Positions 34,956 through 46,974 of a stretch of DNA of 64,000 nt are shown piece by piece; positions within the stretch are counted from its first letter, which is position 1; each line of letters opens with the position of its first letter. The stretch comes from Peromyscus leucopus (lineage: Eukaryota; Chordata; Mammalia; Rodentia; Cricetidae). The stretch covers positions 113,322,829-113,386,828 of the forward strand of contig NC_051063.1 in the NCBI RefSeq assembly GCF_004664715.2, read 5' to 3'. Made by a program: the position numbers and the translations under genes. The notes under the pieces were generated by a model. The model was not told the DNA's origin and made no database searches. It saw only the letters and a program-made list of their open reading frames with translations.

Positions 34956-36099
34956 GATTTTAAATATTTATGTATGTTTAAACTCATATTCAGAAATACA
35001 GTGCCCAGCTTATGCCAATATACTATAGAAATACATAACATGGACATAACCCTATGTTTACAAGTAAACATGGCCATTGTTTTTGTACAAAACTACAAAA
35101 TCATAATCATGTTTTTCTATTCCTTGGACAAAATATTTATTACTATTTAGAGGAATGCCAGTTTGGTTCTACAGAAATAAAATGATAATTAAAAAACTTT
35201 ACTACTTTTTATGCTGAGTAGGAAGGAAATGACTTTACCACCATCACTGGAGATTGGAAATACAAACATTCAATACAGTATTGAACTGGAGACCTCAACT
35301 AGTCAAAATTATTAGTAGCCTAGTTAACAACTGGCCCTGATTGTTTTAAGGAAGGCCCTTCTGCCCACAGTTACTTTAACAAGCAAACATCACACATCTG
35401 ATGTTTCAATGAGGAAAGAATGACAAGAGTGTAGAAATATGGGGGCTAATTATCAGGACTGTCAGATGCATAGATATGACTAAGTATTTGTTAGATGGAG
35501 TCTTGGTCTCATTGGCTATAAAACCACCTTTAGAGAGATGGAACCTAGAGCAGCAAAGAAATCTCTAATCCAGTCCCTTGCTGTAGGGAAGAAAGATGTC
35601 AGTCTCATGGAGCTTTAGACCTTGCTCAAGGTTATTAAGGGTTCAGAGCAAGCTCATAGCTCTTCTACTTCCCAGGGCATCACTACTTCCTCTTTTACCT
35701 TGCAAGATCTCTTTCTGAGCCAGAGGCTTGTTTATTATGACATTGCTCATGAGATACATCCTCTGCAGACTCAGCTGCTGGGGATAAAAATAGGCCAGGA
35801 ATGAGCAGGTCAGAACATGGTCCATTCTCCTCAGAAATATCCAAGACCTTTGAAGAGTAGGGAGGAAAAAAGAAGACTGTGATATCTCAAGGAAAGACTG
35901 CATGTAGGCTGACCCCTTCTCAGTCCTCTCCGCTAAGATCACAGTCCTAATACTGTCTGAAAGAAAGCCATTGATTGACAGATGGTTTCTGAGTTCACTA
36001 TCCCCCAAGGTGGAGAATTGAGGAAAGGGTGGGAGTTATTATTTCTATTTCTTCATAAATGGAACTGATCTCCTTCCTAGGCTAACTGTACTTTATCTG
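34956..36099. other. unique sequence, no gene recognised
   Basis: The 121-codon minus-strand frame at 35643-36008 was inspected. It has no recognisable domain, no clear start context and no splice partner, so it is left uncalled. Confidence 0.4.
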
Positions 36100-36215
36100 A
36101 TTGACTCTTAACTCATTTATGAGCTCATCAAGAAAAGGGAATATGTCCTATTTATCTTAATTTCTTAGGGTTTATTATATATTTGGTGCACAACAAATAT
36201 GATATGAAAGAATGA
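36100..36215 (+). mobile_element. L2 3'-end relic
   Basis: 'gagctcatcaagaaaaggga' followed by 'atatgtcctatttatctt' and ending 'caacaaatatgatatgaaag' fits the L2 tail. Confidence 0.5.
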
Positions 36216-37373
36216 AGGTCTGAGCAGAATATGTACCATTTATGTTTCTGATTTTTTACACCAAGCCTACAATGCCAGACTTTATCTTCATGTTATAGTC
36301 CCCTCTTTAGTAGATTTGGGTAAAGACAGCATGAAATATACTCTGTTTTCTTACTCTCCACATCAGGCATGAAGTGAAATTCACTTTATGTGAATGACAT
36401 TAGTCATTATGTATACAGCAACATTCATTAAACATTTCAAGGTTCAGTGTTGTTTTAATCTGAGATATGCAGCAACTGTTACCCGTGCAATGAGCCAATT
36501 TGCATTAGGAATTGAATTTGTGTATTCAACAAACATTTATTAAGAACCTAGTGGGGATTTAGGGCACCCAGAATGGATAGCTTAAGTGTGTAACTAAATA
36601 ATACAGAATCCTGATCTCAATTATACACATTTGTCAGCTAGAAAAACTTGTCAACAGAGAAGAGAACATAGAACGCTAACTGACACAAAGGAGGGATGAG
36701 CAACACAAATGTAGGAGTAGGGGGGAGGCAAATGACTCTGGCTACATCAAACCTCAGCTTTAACTTCTAGCCCAGTTAACTATTGCTTTGGAGCTCTGGA
36801 GATCAACAGACAGTAAAGAGAGAGTTTTAGGGACTTGGCTCGGGCCAAACTAAGATTTCATGCCTTTGATCCTAAAGGAATTTCATGACTAGCTGGTTTA
36901 TGATAAAATACTATTGGTAATTTTATTAAATATATTTTAATATAGACTTAATCATGAGGGTTAAGAGAAAGAAAGAAACTCAGAAGACAGAGGAAATACC
37001 CAAGTGGGGGTATGTGCTTCCCAAAGGAGAGTATAGGCTTGGGCCTCTGAGGAAGAGAAAGCAATTAATTTTCTTAGCATTGGCAGTCAATACTCTTGTG
37101 ATGGTATGCACACTACATCTCAAAAGGTTACTAAGGATCCCCTTTTCTTTTCTTTTTTTTCTCTCTTCCTTTTAATAAGAGGGGCATGTGAGGTGGCTCT
37201 GGAGATACCTGGTATAAAATTATTGCCCAATAAAGTAAAACCAGAAGCTACTGGAGTTGCACAGGGAGTTTGGTGCATGTCCTTTGTAAAAGGGTTTCTG
37301 GTATGAATTCTAGAAAAGCATAAATTTGTGTAAATTTGTGGCTGGGGAGGGGAAAGAGCCTCAAGTACTCTGT
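36216..37373. other. unique sequence with a possible ancient repeat
   Basis: 36520-36600 ('attcaacaaacatttattaa' then 'gaacctagtgggg') resembles an ancient mammalian repeat tail. No gene is recognised. Confidence 0.4.
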
Positions 37374-37425
37374 GGCATTCTTGTGAGGCATTCCTGTGAG
37401 GCATTCCTTTGTGGCATTCCTGCTC
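37374..37425. repeat. 13-bp minisatellite-like repeat, four units
   Basis: Units of the type GGCATTCCTGTGA repeat four times with one to five changes. Neighbouring minus-strand frames here are repetitive as a result. Confidence 0.85.
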
Positions 37426-37574
37426 CACCTGGCTTCCAGGGTAGCAGGCTTCTTTCCCTCAAGTCAGCATACTTTCTTTGCCATTGTTTCCTGATTCAGT
37501 CCTGCCTCTGTAATTACTTAGCTATGTGATAGAGGACAGAGAATTGATATCCTTGTATCGAAAACATCTCTTGC

Positions 37575-38135
37575 AGAATGGTTAAAGAGCTTGGACGTCA
37601 GTATCACTCAGACATGTCTTAAGTGATTCTGTCATTTATTATCCATTTGACCTTAGGCTATTTTTTTTTTTTTTTATTACCCAAGACTGTAGCTAGAGTT
37701 TTCCTGCCTGGCCCACGGTCAGGACAAATCTCTCTCACCCGCCAGTCCCAAGGCCGCTCAGACCCAACCAAGTAAACACACAGTTTGTTGCTTACAAACT
37801 GTATGGTTATGGCAGGCTTCTTGCTAACTGTTCTTATATCTTAAATTAACCCATTTCTATTAATCTATAAGTTGCCATGTGGCTCGTGGCTTACCGGTAT
37901 CTTAACATCTTCTCATGGCGGCAGCTGGCAGCCTCTCCTCTGCCCCAGCCTTCCTGTTCCAGGCATTCTCCTCTTTGCTTGTCCTGCCTATACTTCCTGC
38001 CTGGCTACTGGCCAATCAATCAATCATCCACAGCACAAGACCTTTAGCTTTTCTATATCTGTAGAGTAAAACTTATAATTATGCCATATAGTGTTGTGAA
38101 TAGTACACAGGATAATAGATGAAATATATTCATCG
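37575..38135 (+). mobile_element. MIR SINE relic split by a solo LTR
   Basis: Left part: 'aatggttaaagagcttggac' to 'catttgaccttaggcta'. Right part from 38036: 'caagacctttagcttttcta', 'tatctgtagagtaaaac', 'ggataatagatgaaatat'. The two halves read through in MIR order once 37688-38035 and one copy of the 6-bp duplication are removed. A T15 run at 37661-37675 is also inside. Confidence 0.6.
37688..38035 (-). mobile_element. solo ERV LTR with perfect 6-bp TSD
   Basis: Plus-strand edges are TGTAGCTAGAG and CCACAGCA, flanked by caagac at 37682-37687 and 38036-38041. It is the same family as 25223-25725 but about 155 bases shorter, mainly through loss near its right end (minus-strand 5' side). The 6-bp TSD supports class II integration. 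The 37872-38069 frame is an LTR shadow. Confidence 0.88.
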
Positions 38136-39800
38136 CAGAGCTATAGTATTTGCTTACTAAATCAATTAATAATGTTAATTTTAAGTTAGCCAAAACAATA
38201 ATCAAAGTATTTCGATATAATGTATAGAAAATGAACTTAGAGTGTGGCAAGCGTGATTCTCATAATCAACGAACAGGTCTCATGTATAGACTACCTCAGA
38301 TTTTATACTCATTGACAGAATTTTCAGCATTTTCTAGGGTGAATTCTTTGACCGTTGGAATGCCTGTATGTGTGGAATATAACAAAACCTCAATCCAAAT
38401 GGGGAATTATCAGACATAAGATGCATTCTCATCACCATGGCTCTACAGCAGGGCATGCTGCCTGCTTTGATAACTCAAAGTTCTTTTGTACAACGAACTG
38501 TGATTACTTCATAAAGGTCAATTCTCCCAAATCCCTGGAAACCATGGCATGCCAACCCACCAAGCTCACAGAAGCAATTAAAAGTGTTTAACTGGGAAAG
38601 TTGCCAGGAACAGATGGCTTCTGCCAGTGGGCTTTTGTTTTTGTCTTAAACTGCTCAACATTAGGCAAGTGACATTTATTTGCTATGTATCTATTTACTA
38701 ATGGGTCTTTTTTCATATTTGTAAAAGAACACACTCAATACTGGGATTCTCACCTTATGTGGACATGAGAATGTGAGCCATAGAAACAAGGATAGACAGG
38801 CCCTCAACTTCCAACTTCCAATACAGCTTAAATCAGTTCAAACCAAGCCCAGAGGCAGTGAGGAATAGGTATTCATGTGAGATTCCACCTTTGTAAATGA
38901 TAAGGCACTTCAAGAGTTTTTAAAATTACTGTACTTAGGATAACCTATATTAAGAAAGAGTCTAGAAAGCTTATGACAAATGAACATTTTGTGTTGCTAA
39001 AGTATTCTGTAGTCTTGAGCCTGATAGTTCCCAAAGACCAAGTGTTACCCCTTACTTAGGGTCTCTCTGACAAAAAATTTCAACATATGTATTTGTTTGA
39101 GTTGAACTTCAACATAGAAGTCTACTTAAAACTTACCAACACAGTGCAGCCATGGATCAAATCCTGGATTTGGCATTTTATCAATAAATTAGCCTTTGAC
39201 AAATAATCTATCTTCTAGTGTTCATGTCCCTGATTTTTAACAGAGAGAGAAAGGCTATTATTTAAGCAAAACAGTATGATGTCTCCACATTACTACATAC
39301 AATTCACATTTAAGTTTGATAAAACTAGAAGACACAATTCATATATGATCAAGTTTTCTTACTAAATTAGTAAGAAAAAGTTGAATTTTAAATAAATAAT
39401 ACTGAAACTAGTGGATCACCAATTTCCAAGGTAATAAAATCAGATCCTTCATAGCATATACAGGAAAATTTTCTAAATTTGTCAGATAATTGTATGTGAA
39501 GAAAGAAAATTAGAAACAGATAAATACTAGAAAAAGACAGAAAATCATGAATAATTTCCTTATAACCTAAGAGAAGAGACAGTATTTCTAAGTAGGACTG
39601 AAACTTGGCTTGGCATAGCATGTATATGTATATGTATATGTATATGTATGTTATGTGTATGTGTATGTATATGCTGTATATGTATATATATGAGTTAGAA
39701 CTGTAAACATATGTTTACATTGTATATTACAGGCAAAAAAGTCTTTTAATGTAAAAGAACCCCTAGATATATGGAAGAAAGATCAAAGAGATCAGTAAGA
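38136..39800. other. unique sequence with a TATG-type simple repeat
   Basis: A (TATATG)n-like tract lies at about 39620-39692. A weak forward MIR-like patch occurs near 39145-39270. No gene is recognised. Confidence 0.4.
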
Positions 39801-39926
39801 AGGTGGGCATGTAGAATCCTCAAATTCTCTTCTAGAAAGAAAAACATTTCTTGACCATACAGAAGGATATTCAACATCACTCACAAAAGAAACAAAAATC
39901 CAGAGACATGACCCCATAGTGTCAGA
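39801..39926 (+). mobile_element. old L1 ORF2 3' fragment, sense
   Basis: 'gatattcaacatcactcaca' followed by 'aaagaaacaaaaatcc' and 'gaccccatagtgtcagag' resembles the L1 block 'ctcaacatcactcattatcagagaaatg...ccatcagaatg'. Short and diverged. Confidence 0.4.
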
Positions 39927-40331
39927 GTGAAATACTTGACAGCACATTCTGCTGGCATTGGAAGTATCAAGTGTTACCAGTCCCAGGAGAGTGTATCTGA
40001 CCATGCTAATCAGATTTTATTGAGTAACTCCTTTAAGCCAGAAATCTTATTTCATGGCCACATCTTCAAAAATAAAAAAGTACATATTCCTAGTACTATT
40101 TGTGACAATGTTGTGGATGATAGTGATACTAAAAAATTACTAGAAGATCTTAGACATACATCCATTTAACAACTTGTTGAGTAAGGTATTGGCCATTCTT
40201 TCATTGTAATGTCTGCTCATACAGATAATGAAGATTTCTACATTTATGTTCATGGAATAACTTCATCATAGAATGATATCAACAAAGCTAGAAAATGCCT
40301 AATTTTAGCGTATAAAAGAAGGAAAACCAAG
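39927..40331 (+). pseudogene. possible decayed coding fragment, unidentified
   Basis: One frame runs about 135 codons with only three in-frame stops (TAA 40167, TAA 40182, TAG 40269). It has a more protein-like composition than its AT-rich neighbours, for example 'HIPSTICDNVVDDSD' and 'MSAHTDNEDFYIYVHG'. There is no intact start. I do not recognise the protein. It could be a processed-pseudogene remnant, a transposase relic or chance. Confidence 0.25.
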
Positions 40332-40384
40332 CTTATGTACATATATATATATACATATATTACAAATATTATTATTTACAAATA

Positions 40385-40610
40385 TACCTTTTTATCTTTT
40401 CTTTTTTAGATTATAATGTAAGTACATCATTTCTCCCTTCCCTTTCCTACCTCAAAACTCTCCCATATACCCCTTCATGTTCTTCAGATGTATGGCCTCT
40501 TTTTTTAAAACATTTTTTTATATATAACCCTAAATACAACCTACACAGTTTTTATAATATTGCCTGTTGGTGTGATTATTTTTTTTGCCTGTTGGTGTGA
40601 TTATTTTTTG
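40385..40610 (-). mobile_element. rodent L1/Lx 3'UTR relic, antisense, with 25-bp duplication
   Basis: The pyrimidine-rich 'tcatttctcccttccctttc' and 'gtatggcctcttttttt' are typical antisense Lx 3'UTR. A near-perfect 25-bp tandem copy (TGCCTGTTGGTGTGATTATT core) lies at 40561-40609. Confidence 0.45.
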
Positions 40611-41040
40611 GAAAGTAATACTAAAAAAAACCAGAATATAATAAAAATAGATAATTCTAATGGAAAACTATTTTTCAAGGACTGTGGTTTATGTTTTTAA
40701 ACATACTTTACTGTATACATGGGTATTTTGTCCTTTTAAATATATATCTTCATATGAGCAGCATTTATGTATATTTATTTATTGATCTATAGAAATGATA
40801 AAATAAATTTGAATTCATATATAATTGAAAAGTTACAAATGGTAATTATTTTAAGCAACTCTTCTCACTCTCCAGCTGAGTGGTACAATGTATTTATTGA
40901 ATTTTACCTACTGTGGACTAAAGGAGACAGGAATGAAATGGAGGCAGAAATTCTTTGCTATATCTTTAATACAGCTGTTAATTTTGTGTCATCTATTTAA
41001 AAGAACACACCTATATATTTACAGTCACAATTTAAAAGAA
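40611..41040. other. unique AT-rich sequence
   Basis: No gene is recognised. Confidence 0.45.
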
Positions 41041-41590
41041 ACTCATTAATAGCTCAGTTGACACAGTGGTTGTCTAGCTCTCATGAGGTCCTGATTTGTA
41101 TCCCCACCACTGCATAAGACAAGTGTGGTAGCATAGTCCTATTGTCTTAGTCACTTTTATATTACCATGACAAAACACCACGACCCAGGTAACTTATGAA
41201 AGAAAGCATTTAATTTGGGGGCTCACAGTTCCCAAGGGTTAGCGTCCTGTCACCATCATGGTAGGTAGCATGGTGCTGGAGCAGTAGCTGAGAGCTTACA
41301 TGCTGAGCCAACCGCCAGCAATTAGAGAAAGAGAACTAACTGGGAATGGCATGAGCTTTTGAAAGCCCAAAGTTGGGCCCCAGTGGCACACCTCTTCCCA
41401 CAAGGCCACACATTCTAATCCTTCAATCATACAAACCGATGTGAGTCATTCTTGTTTAAACCACCACAGCTGCAATCCCAGAACACAGGAAAAGTAGAAG
41501 CAGGGGAATCAGAGTACAAGGTCATCCTTGGCTAGTTTGAGACTACCATGCAACTTGAGAACCATTTCCTTAAAAAGAAAAAAAATCCAC
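41041..41590 (+). mobile_element. B4 SINE (ID head plus B1 tail) split by another repeat
   Basis: The head 'atagctcagttgacacagtg' to 'agtgtggtagcatagtcc' ends near 41145. The B1-like tail resumes at about 41462 with 'ctgcaatcccagaacacagg', continues 'gaatcagagtacaaggtcat' and ends in an A-rich tail at about 41572-41590. Confidence 0.7.
41146..41460. mobile_element. interspersed rodent repeat inserted in B4, family not assigned
   Basis: 'ccatgacaaaacaccacgac', 'gaaagaaagcatttaatttg', 'gagcagtagctgagagctta', 'cttttgaaagcccaaagttg' and 'cttgtttaaaccaccaca' are hallmarks of an abundant muroid repeat. I cannot assign its class and see no clean TSD. Confidence 0.6.
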
Positions 41591-41870
41591 AAAACAAAAA
41601 TCAAAATCAAAATTATGTAAATAAGGCAAAATAATCTAAGTTTATGCCTCAAATTAATATTAAATCCAAGATACAATAACTATTAGAAAGAGTTTTTTTG
41701 TTGGCATATATAATGAATAAAAAATTTCTTAATTAAAAAAAGAAAGATCCCCCCCCCAAAAAAAAAAGAAATAACAAGATTTTTTAAAACACAGGTCATC
41801 TTATAGCAATAGAAAAAATTCTTGCATTTTCATTTTATTCAAGCCTTATGTTTGTATGTTTATGAGCAAT
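41591..41870. other. unique AT-rich sequence
   Basis: A C10 run near 41747-41757 joins an A-run. No gene is recognised. Confidence 0.4.
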
Positions 41871-42025
41871 GTTTTGGTTTTGGTTTTGCTTTTAAGATAG
41901 ATCTTGCTACGTAGCTCAGGTTGGCCTGGAACTTATTATGTAGCTCAGACTGACCTCAAATTCCAGATCTCCTGCTTCAGCCTTTGAGTATAGGAATTAC
42001 AAGGGTATGCTATCATATCTAGCTT
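41871..42025 (-). mobile_element. B1 SINE, antisense
   Basis: 'cttgctacgtagctcaggtt' followed by 'ggcctggaacttattatgta' and 'gcttcagcctttgagtatag' then 'gaattacaagggtatg' is an old B1 in reverse. Confidence 0.75.
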
Positions 42026-42590
42026 CATGTTCTAATTTTAAAGCTACTTGATATATAATAATATCACATATATAGCTTAAATACTTTTATACAACTTTAT
42101 ATATATAGACTTAAATCTAGAGTTAAGTAAACTATAAAATGGTTATTGAGAAAAAAATATTTTAAAATTCCTTAAAGAAAATTACAAATATAGAGAAAAG
42201 AACTACAGATATAAGATTAAAATCAGGAAATTTTAAAGAGGCATAATGTAACATTGGCGAGTAATTGGTTTGCTAATATGTCCTCAAGGTATGAGACACT
42301 CTGTGTCATTCTTTTCTACCTCTTTTCACTCAAATGTGTGAGAATCCATGGCACTGCATCAATGTGAGCATAACTGCTCCTCATATCTTGGTGTTCATGC
42401 TAAAAGGATCCAAGGCTCCTGAAGAAATGACAGATTCTGTATGTAGTTCAGGGAATGTTCTAGAACCTGAAAGCCAGTTTGACTGAAGGGATCCCTTCTT
42501 ATTGAAATTTTGTAAATATTTGAGCATCACAAAGAAAGATGATACTTTTTAATAGATGCTAATTACTTGTCATATAACTAATTTTTATAT
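42026..42590. other. unique AT-rich sequence
   Basis: No gene is recognised. Confidence 0.45.
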
Positions 42591-42690
42591 TAATGAAGAT
42601 TTGGAGTTTAAGGTCAGCCTGAGCTACCTCAAGTTCCAAGCCAGCCTACACTACCCTGGCAAGATCTGTCTTAAAATGATAATCAAAACA
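42591..42690 (+). mobile_element. partial B1-type SINE
   Basis: 'tttggagtttaaggtcagcc', then 'tgagctacctcaagttccaa' and 'gccagcctacactaccctgg' matches the second half of a B1-type element. Confidence 0.6.
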
Positions 42691-42716
42691 ATGCTCATTT
42701 TCTTTCTTTTTTTCCT

Positions 42717-42877
42717 ATTTTTGAATTTGTTTTTTGAGACAAGGCCTTGTCATCTCATGCAGCCCAGGCTATCTCCCGACTCAGTATGCAGCTGAGGACA
42801 ACCCTGAAAGCTCCTGTCCTCTGGCCTTCACCTCCCAAGTGCCAGGATTACAGGTGTGGGCCACAACATCCAGGACA
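42717..42877 (-). mobile_element. old B1 (proto-B1-like) SINE, antisense
   Basis: 'ttttttgagacaaggccttg', 'atgcagcccaggctatctcc', 'ggccttcacctcccaagtgc' and 'caggattacaggtgtgggcc' are diagnostic of reverse 7SL-derived SINE. Confidence 0.75.
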
Positions 42878-45800
42878 TGGATTATTCATCTTCACAATTA
42901 ATAATTGAAAGCAAAAACATTAAGTCATCGAAGTAGTGTCTTAATATAATAAAGTGAAACTTTATTGAAAGACCCCACTTAAATGAAATGACAGAATTTG
43001 ATTGACTGAGGGAGAGCAAATGCAACAAAATATTCACAATTGGTGCTGTGGTTAAGTGTCTACCTTTCAACTTTACTAAGGGTTTTAAATCATAAAGAGA
43101 AAAGTGAGCGGAAATGGCTATTGCCCTGAAGAATGGCTGATGAGACTCTTTTAAATAAAAATATACTAAAGAAATAAGTCCCAAATACATAAACATTAAA
43201 TCTTCCTAGAAAAAAAAAGCCATAAACAACTTGATGTGATAGTTGTGAAATCTGAACATAGGCTGGGCATTAAATACTACTGTTAATTGCCTTGTGCATG
43301 TTAATGCTACTTTGGCTTTAATGCAGACATATATTAACCTCACTACATTTAGAGTTCTCTTTTAGATGGTTCCATGAAAATTAACCTGGCCATTCACTTA
43401 GATGCTGTAGGATATATTAGCACATTGACAGATCAATAGATAAAAAAACAGAGAATACATATTTAGTATACTATTGACAAGGACTGAATCAAGGAAATTC
43501 TGATGTTCATTTTATCATCCTCTTAATTACTCAGTAAGTTTGAAAATTAGTCTGATACACTGCTGAAACCATAAGTGAAGGGAGTACCGCATGTGGAGTT
43601 TTGACATAGGGTTAAGTATAAGTAAGTTAAGAAATAAAATGCATAATGCCTAGTGGTGAGCAGATCCTAAGCATATATTAATTTATCCCCTTTAGTACGC
43701 TACATTTTTATAACACAGAAACCAATTAACATATGGAGAAAATTAGGGATGCCTTATTGCATTGAGAAGACAACTTTGGGTTTAGTGCACATGTGAATAA
43801 GTAGGTTAAATTAGCATAAAACGGTCCCTTGCCTTCCATATGTGTTAATTGGATCTTGTTGGCTAGTTCTGAATTTCCCAAAGGAAGAGAAGCATCCTTA
43901 TTTCCATTTGAACTTAGTCAAGTGAAGAACAACAACAACAATCCTGCCTGTGTACATCTTCTCCACATACCAAACTCCCACATCCAAATCCAGGGGCTCT
44001 GCTAACACATCAGTGGAAGACAACAATTACCATATTTGTATACCATGGCTTTTAATTCTGGCTTTGCAGCCCAAAATTGCTATTGGAGTTTCAGATGGGA
44101 CTTCTTTCAATACTTCCAATTGTGTTTATAAACTGGATCCTTATCTAGGGATTAAATCAAGACACGCTTTAGTAGTTTAATTTTTTTTAATGCTGTTTCC
44201 AAAATGTACTTATTTTGAAAAAAAATCTCCCACAGGTGCTAAAAGATTTGTAAATTACATACAACTCAAATTTCAGGCATTAAATCGAGTTCCATTTTTT
44301 TCTTTCTCATTTCATCTGGTTTGAAATTTTAATCCCTACCAGTTAGCCTTTATAACTATTTCCTTTTATGGGTAAAGAAGAGAGAGACTCACTCACAAAC
44401 ATAGAATATTATTAGGAAATGAGAGCTAAGCCCAAACTGAAATGGCTTTTCCTTTGTGAATCTTCCTAAGTACACAGGCAAGGACCAAGCCAGTCCACCT
44501 CAGTATTTAGTACATTACAAGGTAGGAAGTAACAACTCATTAAATACTTCCCATCGTTGACTAATGAGTTTATCTCTGCAATAGTTATTGTACTATAGCA
44601 TCAGTCTCCCTTTGAGACCTAATATTAGAAGGAAGCCTTCAGTTTTCCAGAAATGAGATGATGATGAATAGATCGAAGATGAGTCTGACAAGGATTTCCA
44701 GGGTGAAGGGGATTCATGGAAGGTCACATTAAAAGAGTAAAGGCTACCTACCTGCCATTGCATGGAATATGCTATTGAAAATATCTTCAGATCATATGCT
44801 CCTCAGATCAGGACAATCTAGACCTAATTCTTAAACTATCAGGTTGATGGCACAGATAAGCCTAGCTGCTTATTTGTAAAGTCATAGATTAAAGTTAAAA
44901 TTCAGGAACTCATTTAAACCTTTAAAGCCTCAGCATAAAGTGAGGCACTACATGAGAGCTATTTCAGTGGCAATAAATCCCTGCAGCAGAGATTTGCATT
45001 GTATGGAGGAGGAAATTGCTTTATTCTCATTCTGTATATTGTAGTGAATCAACATTACCATCATTAAATATTTATCCAGGACTTCAGCTAGCTTGCTGTA
45101 GCAAAATGATTTTTTTAAATGCTTCTTCCAATCTAATTATAGGCAAAATAGATAATATGAATTTAAAGAGGCATGAGAAGGTAACAAGTAGCATTGATAT
45201 TGAAATTTTTTTGCAGTTTTATTGGTGGTCACATAGAGTGGGGCTCTTTGAATATACACAAAATATATGGAGAAGATGGTCTAATGAAAATCAATGGGAT
45301 GGAATACGTGCAGCCCACGTGTCAGCAAGCAGTGAATATGAGTGCATTAGGGAGAGTAGAGAGAGAAAGGGAGAGGAGGCAGCAAAGCGATGTAATGGGT
45401 GAAAGGAAACCTAGGAGCATTTCAGAGAAGAGGCAGGGCTAAAGGACACGTTCTTTGACTTAAAAAATTCTTGCATTCACTACTTCACAAAAATTTCCAC
45501 AAAAGTTTTCCATGTTAACCATGTTAGGAACTTAGGATCCAGTGAGAACTCGGTCCTTGTTTCCTAGGAAACCTTTCCTATGAGTTTCTAGACTATAGGG
45601 AAGAAAGATGGAGCAATTAATAACTGCTATTTAAGGAAAAAAGTACTAGGGACGGAGTTTGGGATGAGGCAATGCTTCAAGACATCAAAATTGGAGGCGG
45701 AATGAAAGGAAGGACATAATTAACAGCGTTCCTGTGAGAAAGACTATGCAACCTGTGTGTAAGAGATGCATTTGCATTGATGATGATGGACACACTTTCT

Positions 45801-46472
45801 GGTACAGAGAATACAGGTACCCATGAATATCTTCAGGCTAAAGAAAAAGAGCAATTAGGATGCAGAAGGACTAGAGAACATGTGGGAATGACCACAGAAA
45901 AGGCAGGAAAGCAAATGACAGGAGGAATATGGTATGTTAAAAATTTTGCTCTTTATCCTGTTGGTAATGAGAAAATGATTAAATAATTAAAAACAATCAT
46001 ACAGACAATTTAGACATTAAAATGTGGATAGTAAGAAATGGGAGCAGGCTTTGAGCTTTGCATTTTTACACTTGTGGTTAATGCTTGGCCTTCAGCTTTA
46101 AAGCACCCAGAAAAATAGGTGTTGACAAGATTTGGGGGAGATAATCAAGGTCAGGTAGACAATCTACAATGATACTAAACACTAATATAACAAAAATCTA
46201 GCTTTTCTTCTGATTCCTATTTATCTTCACATTCCTAGGACCTTCAGAGAGCAGCACTGGAATTTAACATCATTACAACTGTTTACCATTTATATTCCAT
46301 TAAGTATGACAGGACTTTATTGATGCAACTCAAGGCTTAACTTTTACAGTACACAAAGCAGCTCCAGCAATGAGATGTATCAGAGTTTCACTGATTGGAA
46401 TGACAAATATTAGAGAGATCTATTAGAAACTCCTACTTATTAATGGAAGACACATATCAATAATTGTCATTT
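42878..46472. other. long mostly unique stretch
   Basis: No repeat family or gene is recognised. Frames at 42882-43196 (minus), 43950-44180, 45016-45402 and 45194-45442 (plus) were inspected. They overlap in different phases or lack any domain or splice context, and are left uncalled. An octamer-like ATTTGCAT word is at about 45768-45775. Confidence 0.4.
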
Positions 46473-46621
46473 GCTGGGCATGGTGGCACAGATTTTTAAT
46501 CCCAGCATTCAGGAGGCAGAGGCAGGTAGATCTCTGTGAGCTCCAAGCCTGCTCTGGCTACATATTGAGACCCTATTTCAAAAAAACAAAAACAAAAACA
46601 AAAACACAATAACAACAACAA
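46473..46621 (+). mobile_element. B1 SINE with CAAAAA-rich tail
   Basis: 'gctgggcatggtggcacaga', 'aatcccagcattcaggaggc' and 'agaggcaggtagatctctgt' are followed by a (CAAAAA)n-type tail. Confidence 0.85.
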
Positions 46622-46968
46622 CTGAAATGTCTTATCTAAAGTTTATACTAGTTTTGGGCAGCATCAAAGGTTTTCATTATATTTTATGACCCCCAATTTA
46701 GTAGTTGTTCTGAACTGGGGGACTGATTCCTCTCAGAGGAAAAGACTATCTGGCTTTTTGTTGTTGTTTTTAGGAAGATCTTCTCCTTTAAGATTGCATT
46801 ACAGTGCCCTTATCTCGAGGTCAGGAATGGATGACTCACATACGAATAGTCAAAGTGAATCTGACAGCATTTCTGTCTTCTAATATAAGGAGCTGATCCT
46901 GTGGAATAAATGCAGCATCCAAGAGCAAAGTGTGACTGTCCCTTCTTCATAAATTAACAGAGACTAGA
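46622..46968. other. unique sequence
   Basis: Nothing recognised. Confidence 0.45.
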
Positions 46969-46974
46969 TGTGTG

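Noticed and set aside
35643..36008. 121-codon minus-strand open frame
   Set aside because: No family resemblance and no supporting signals.
45016..45442. Two overlapping plus-strand open frames (128 and 82 codons)
   Set aside because: Different phases over the same purine-rich DNA, no domain; most likely compositional.
45760..45790. Octamer-like ATTTGCAT as a specific enhancer
   Set aside because: A single short motif in AT-rich DNA is expected by chance; no clustered sites.
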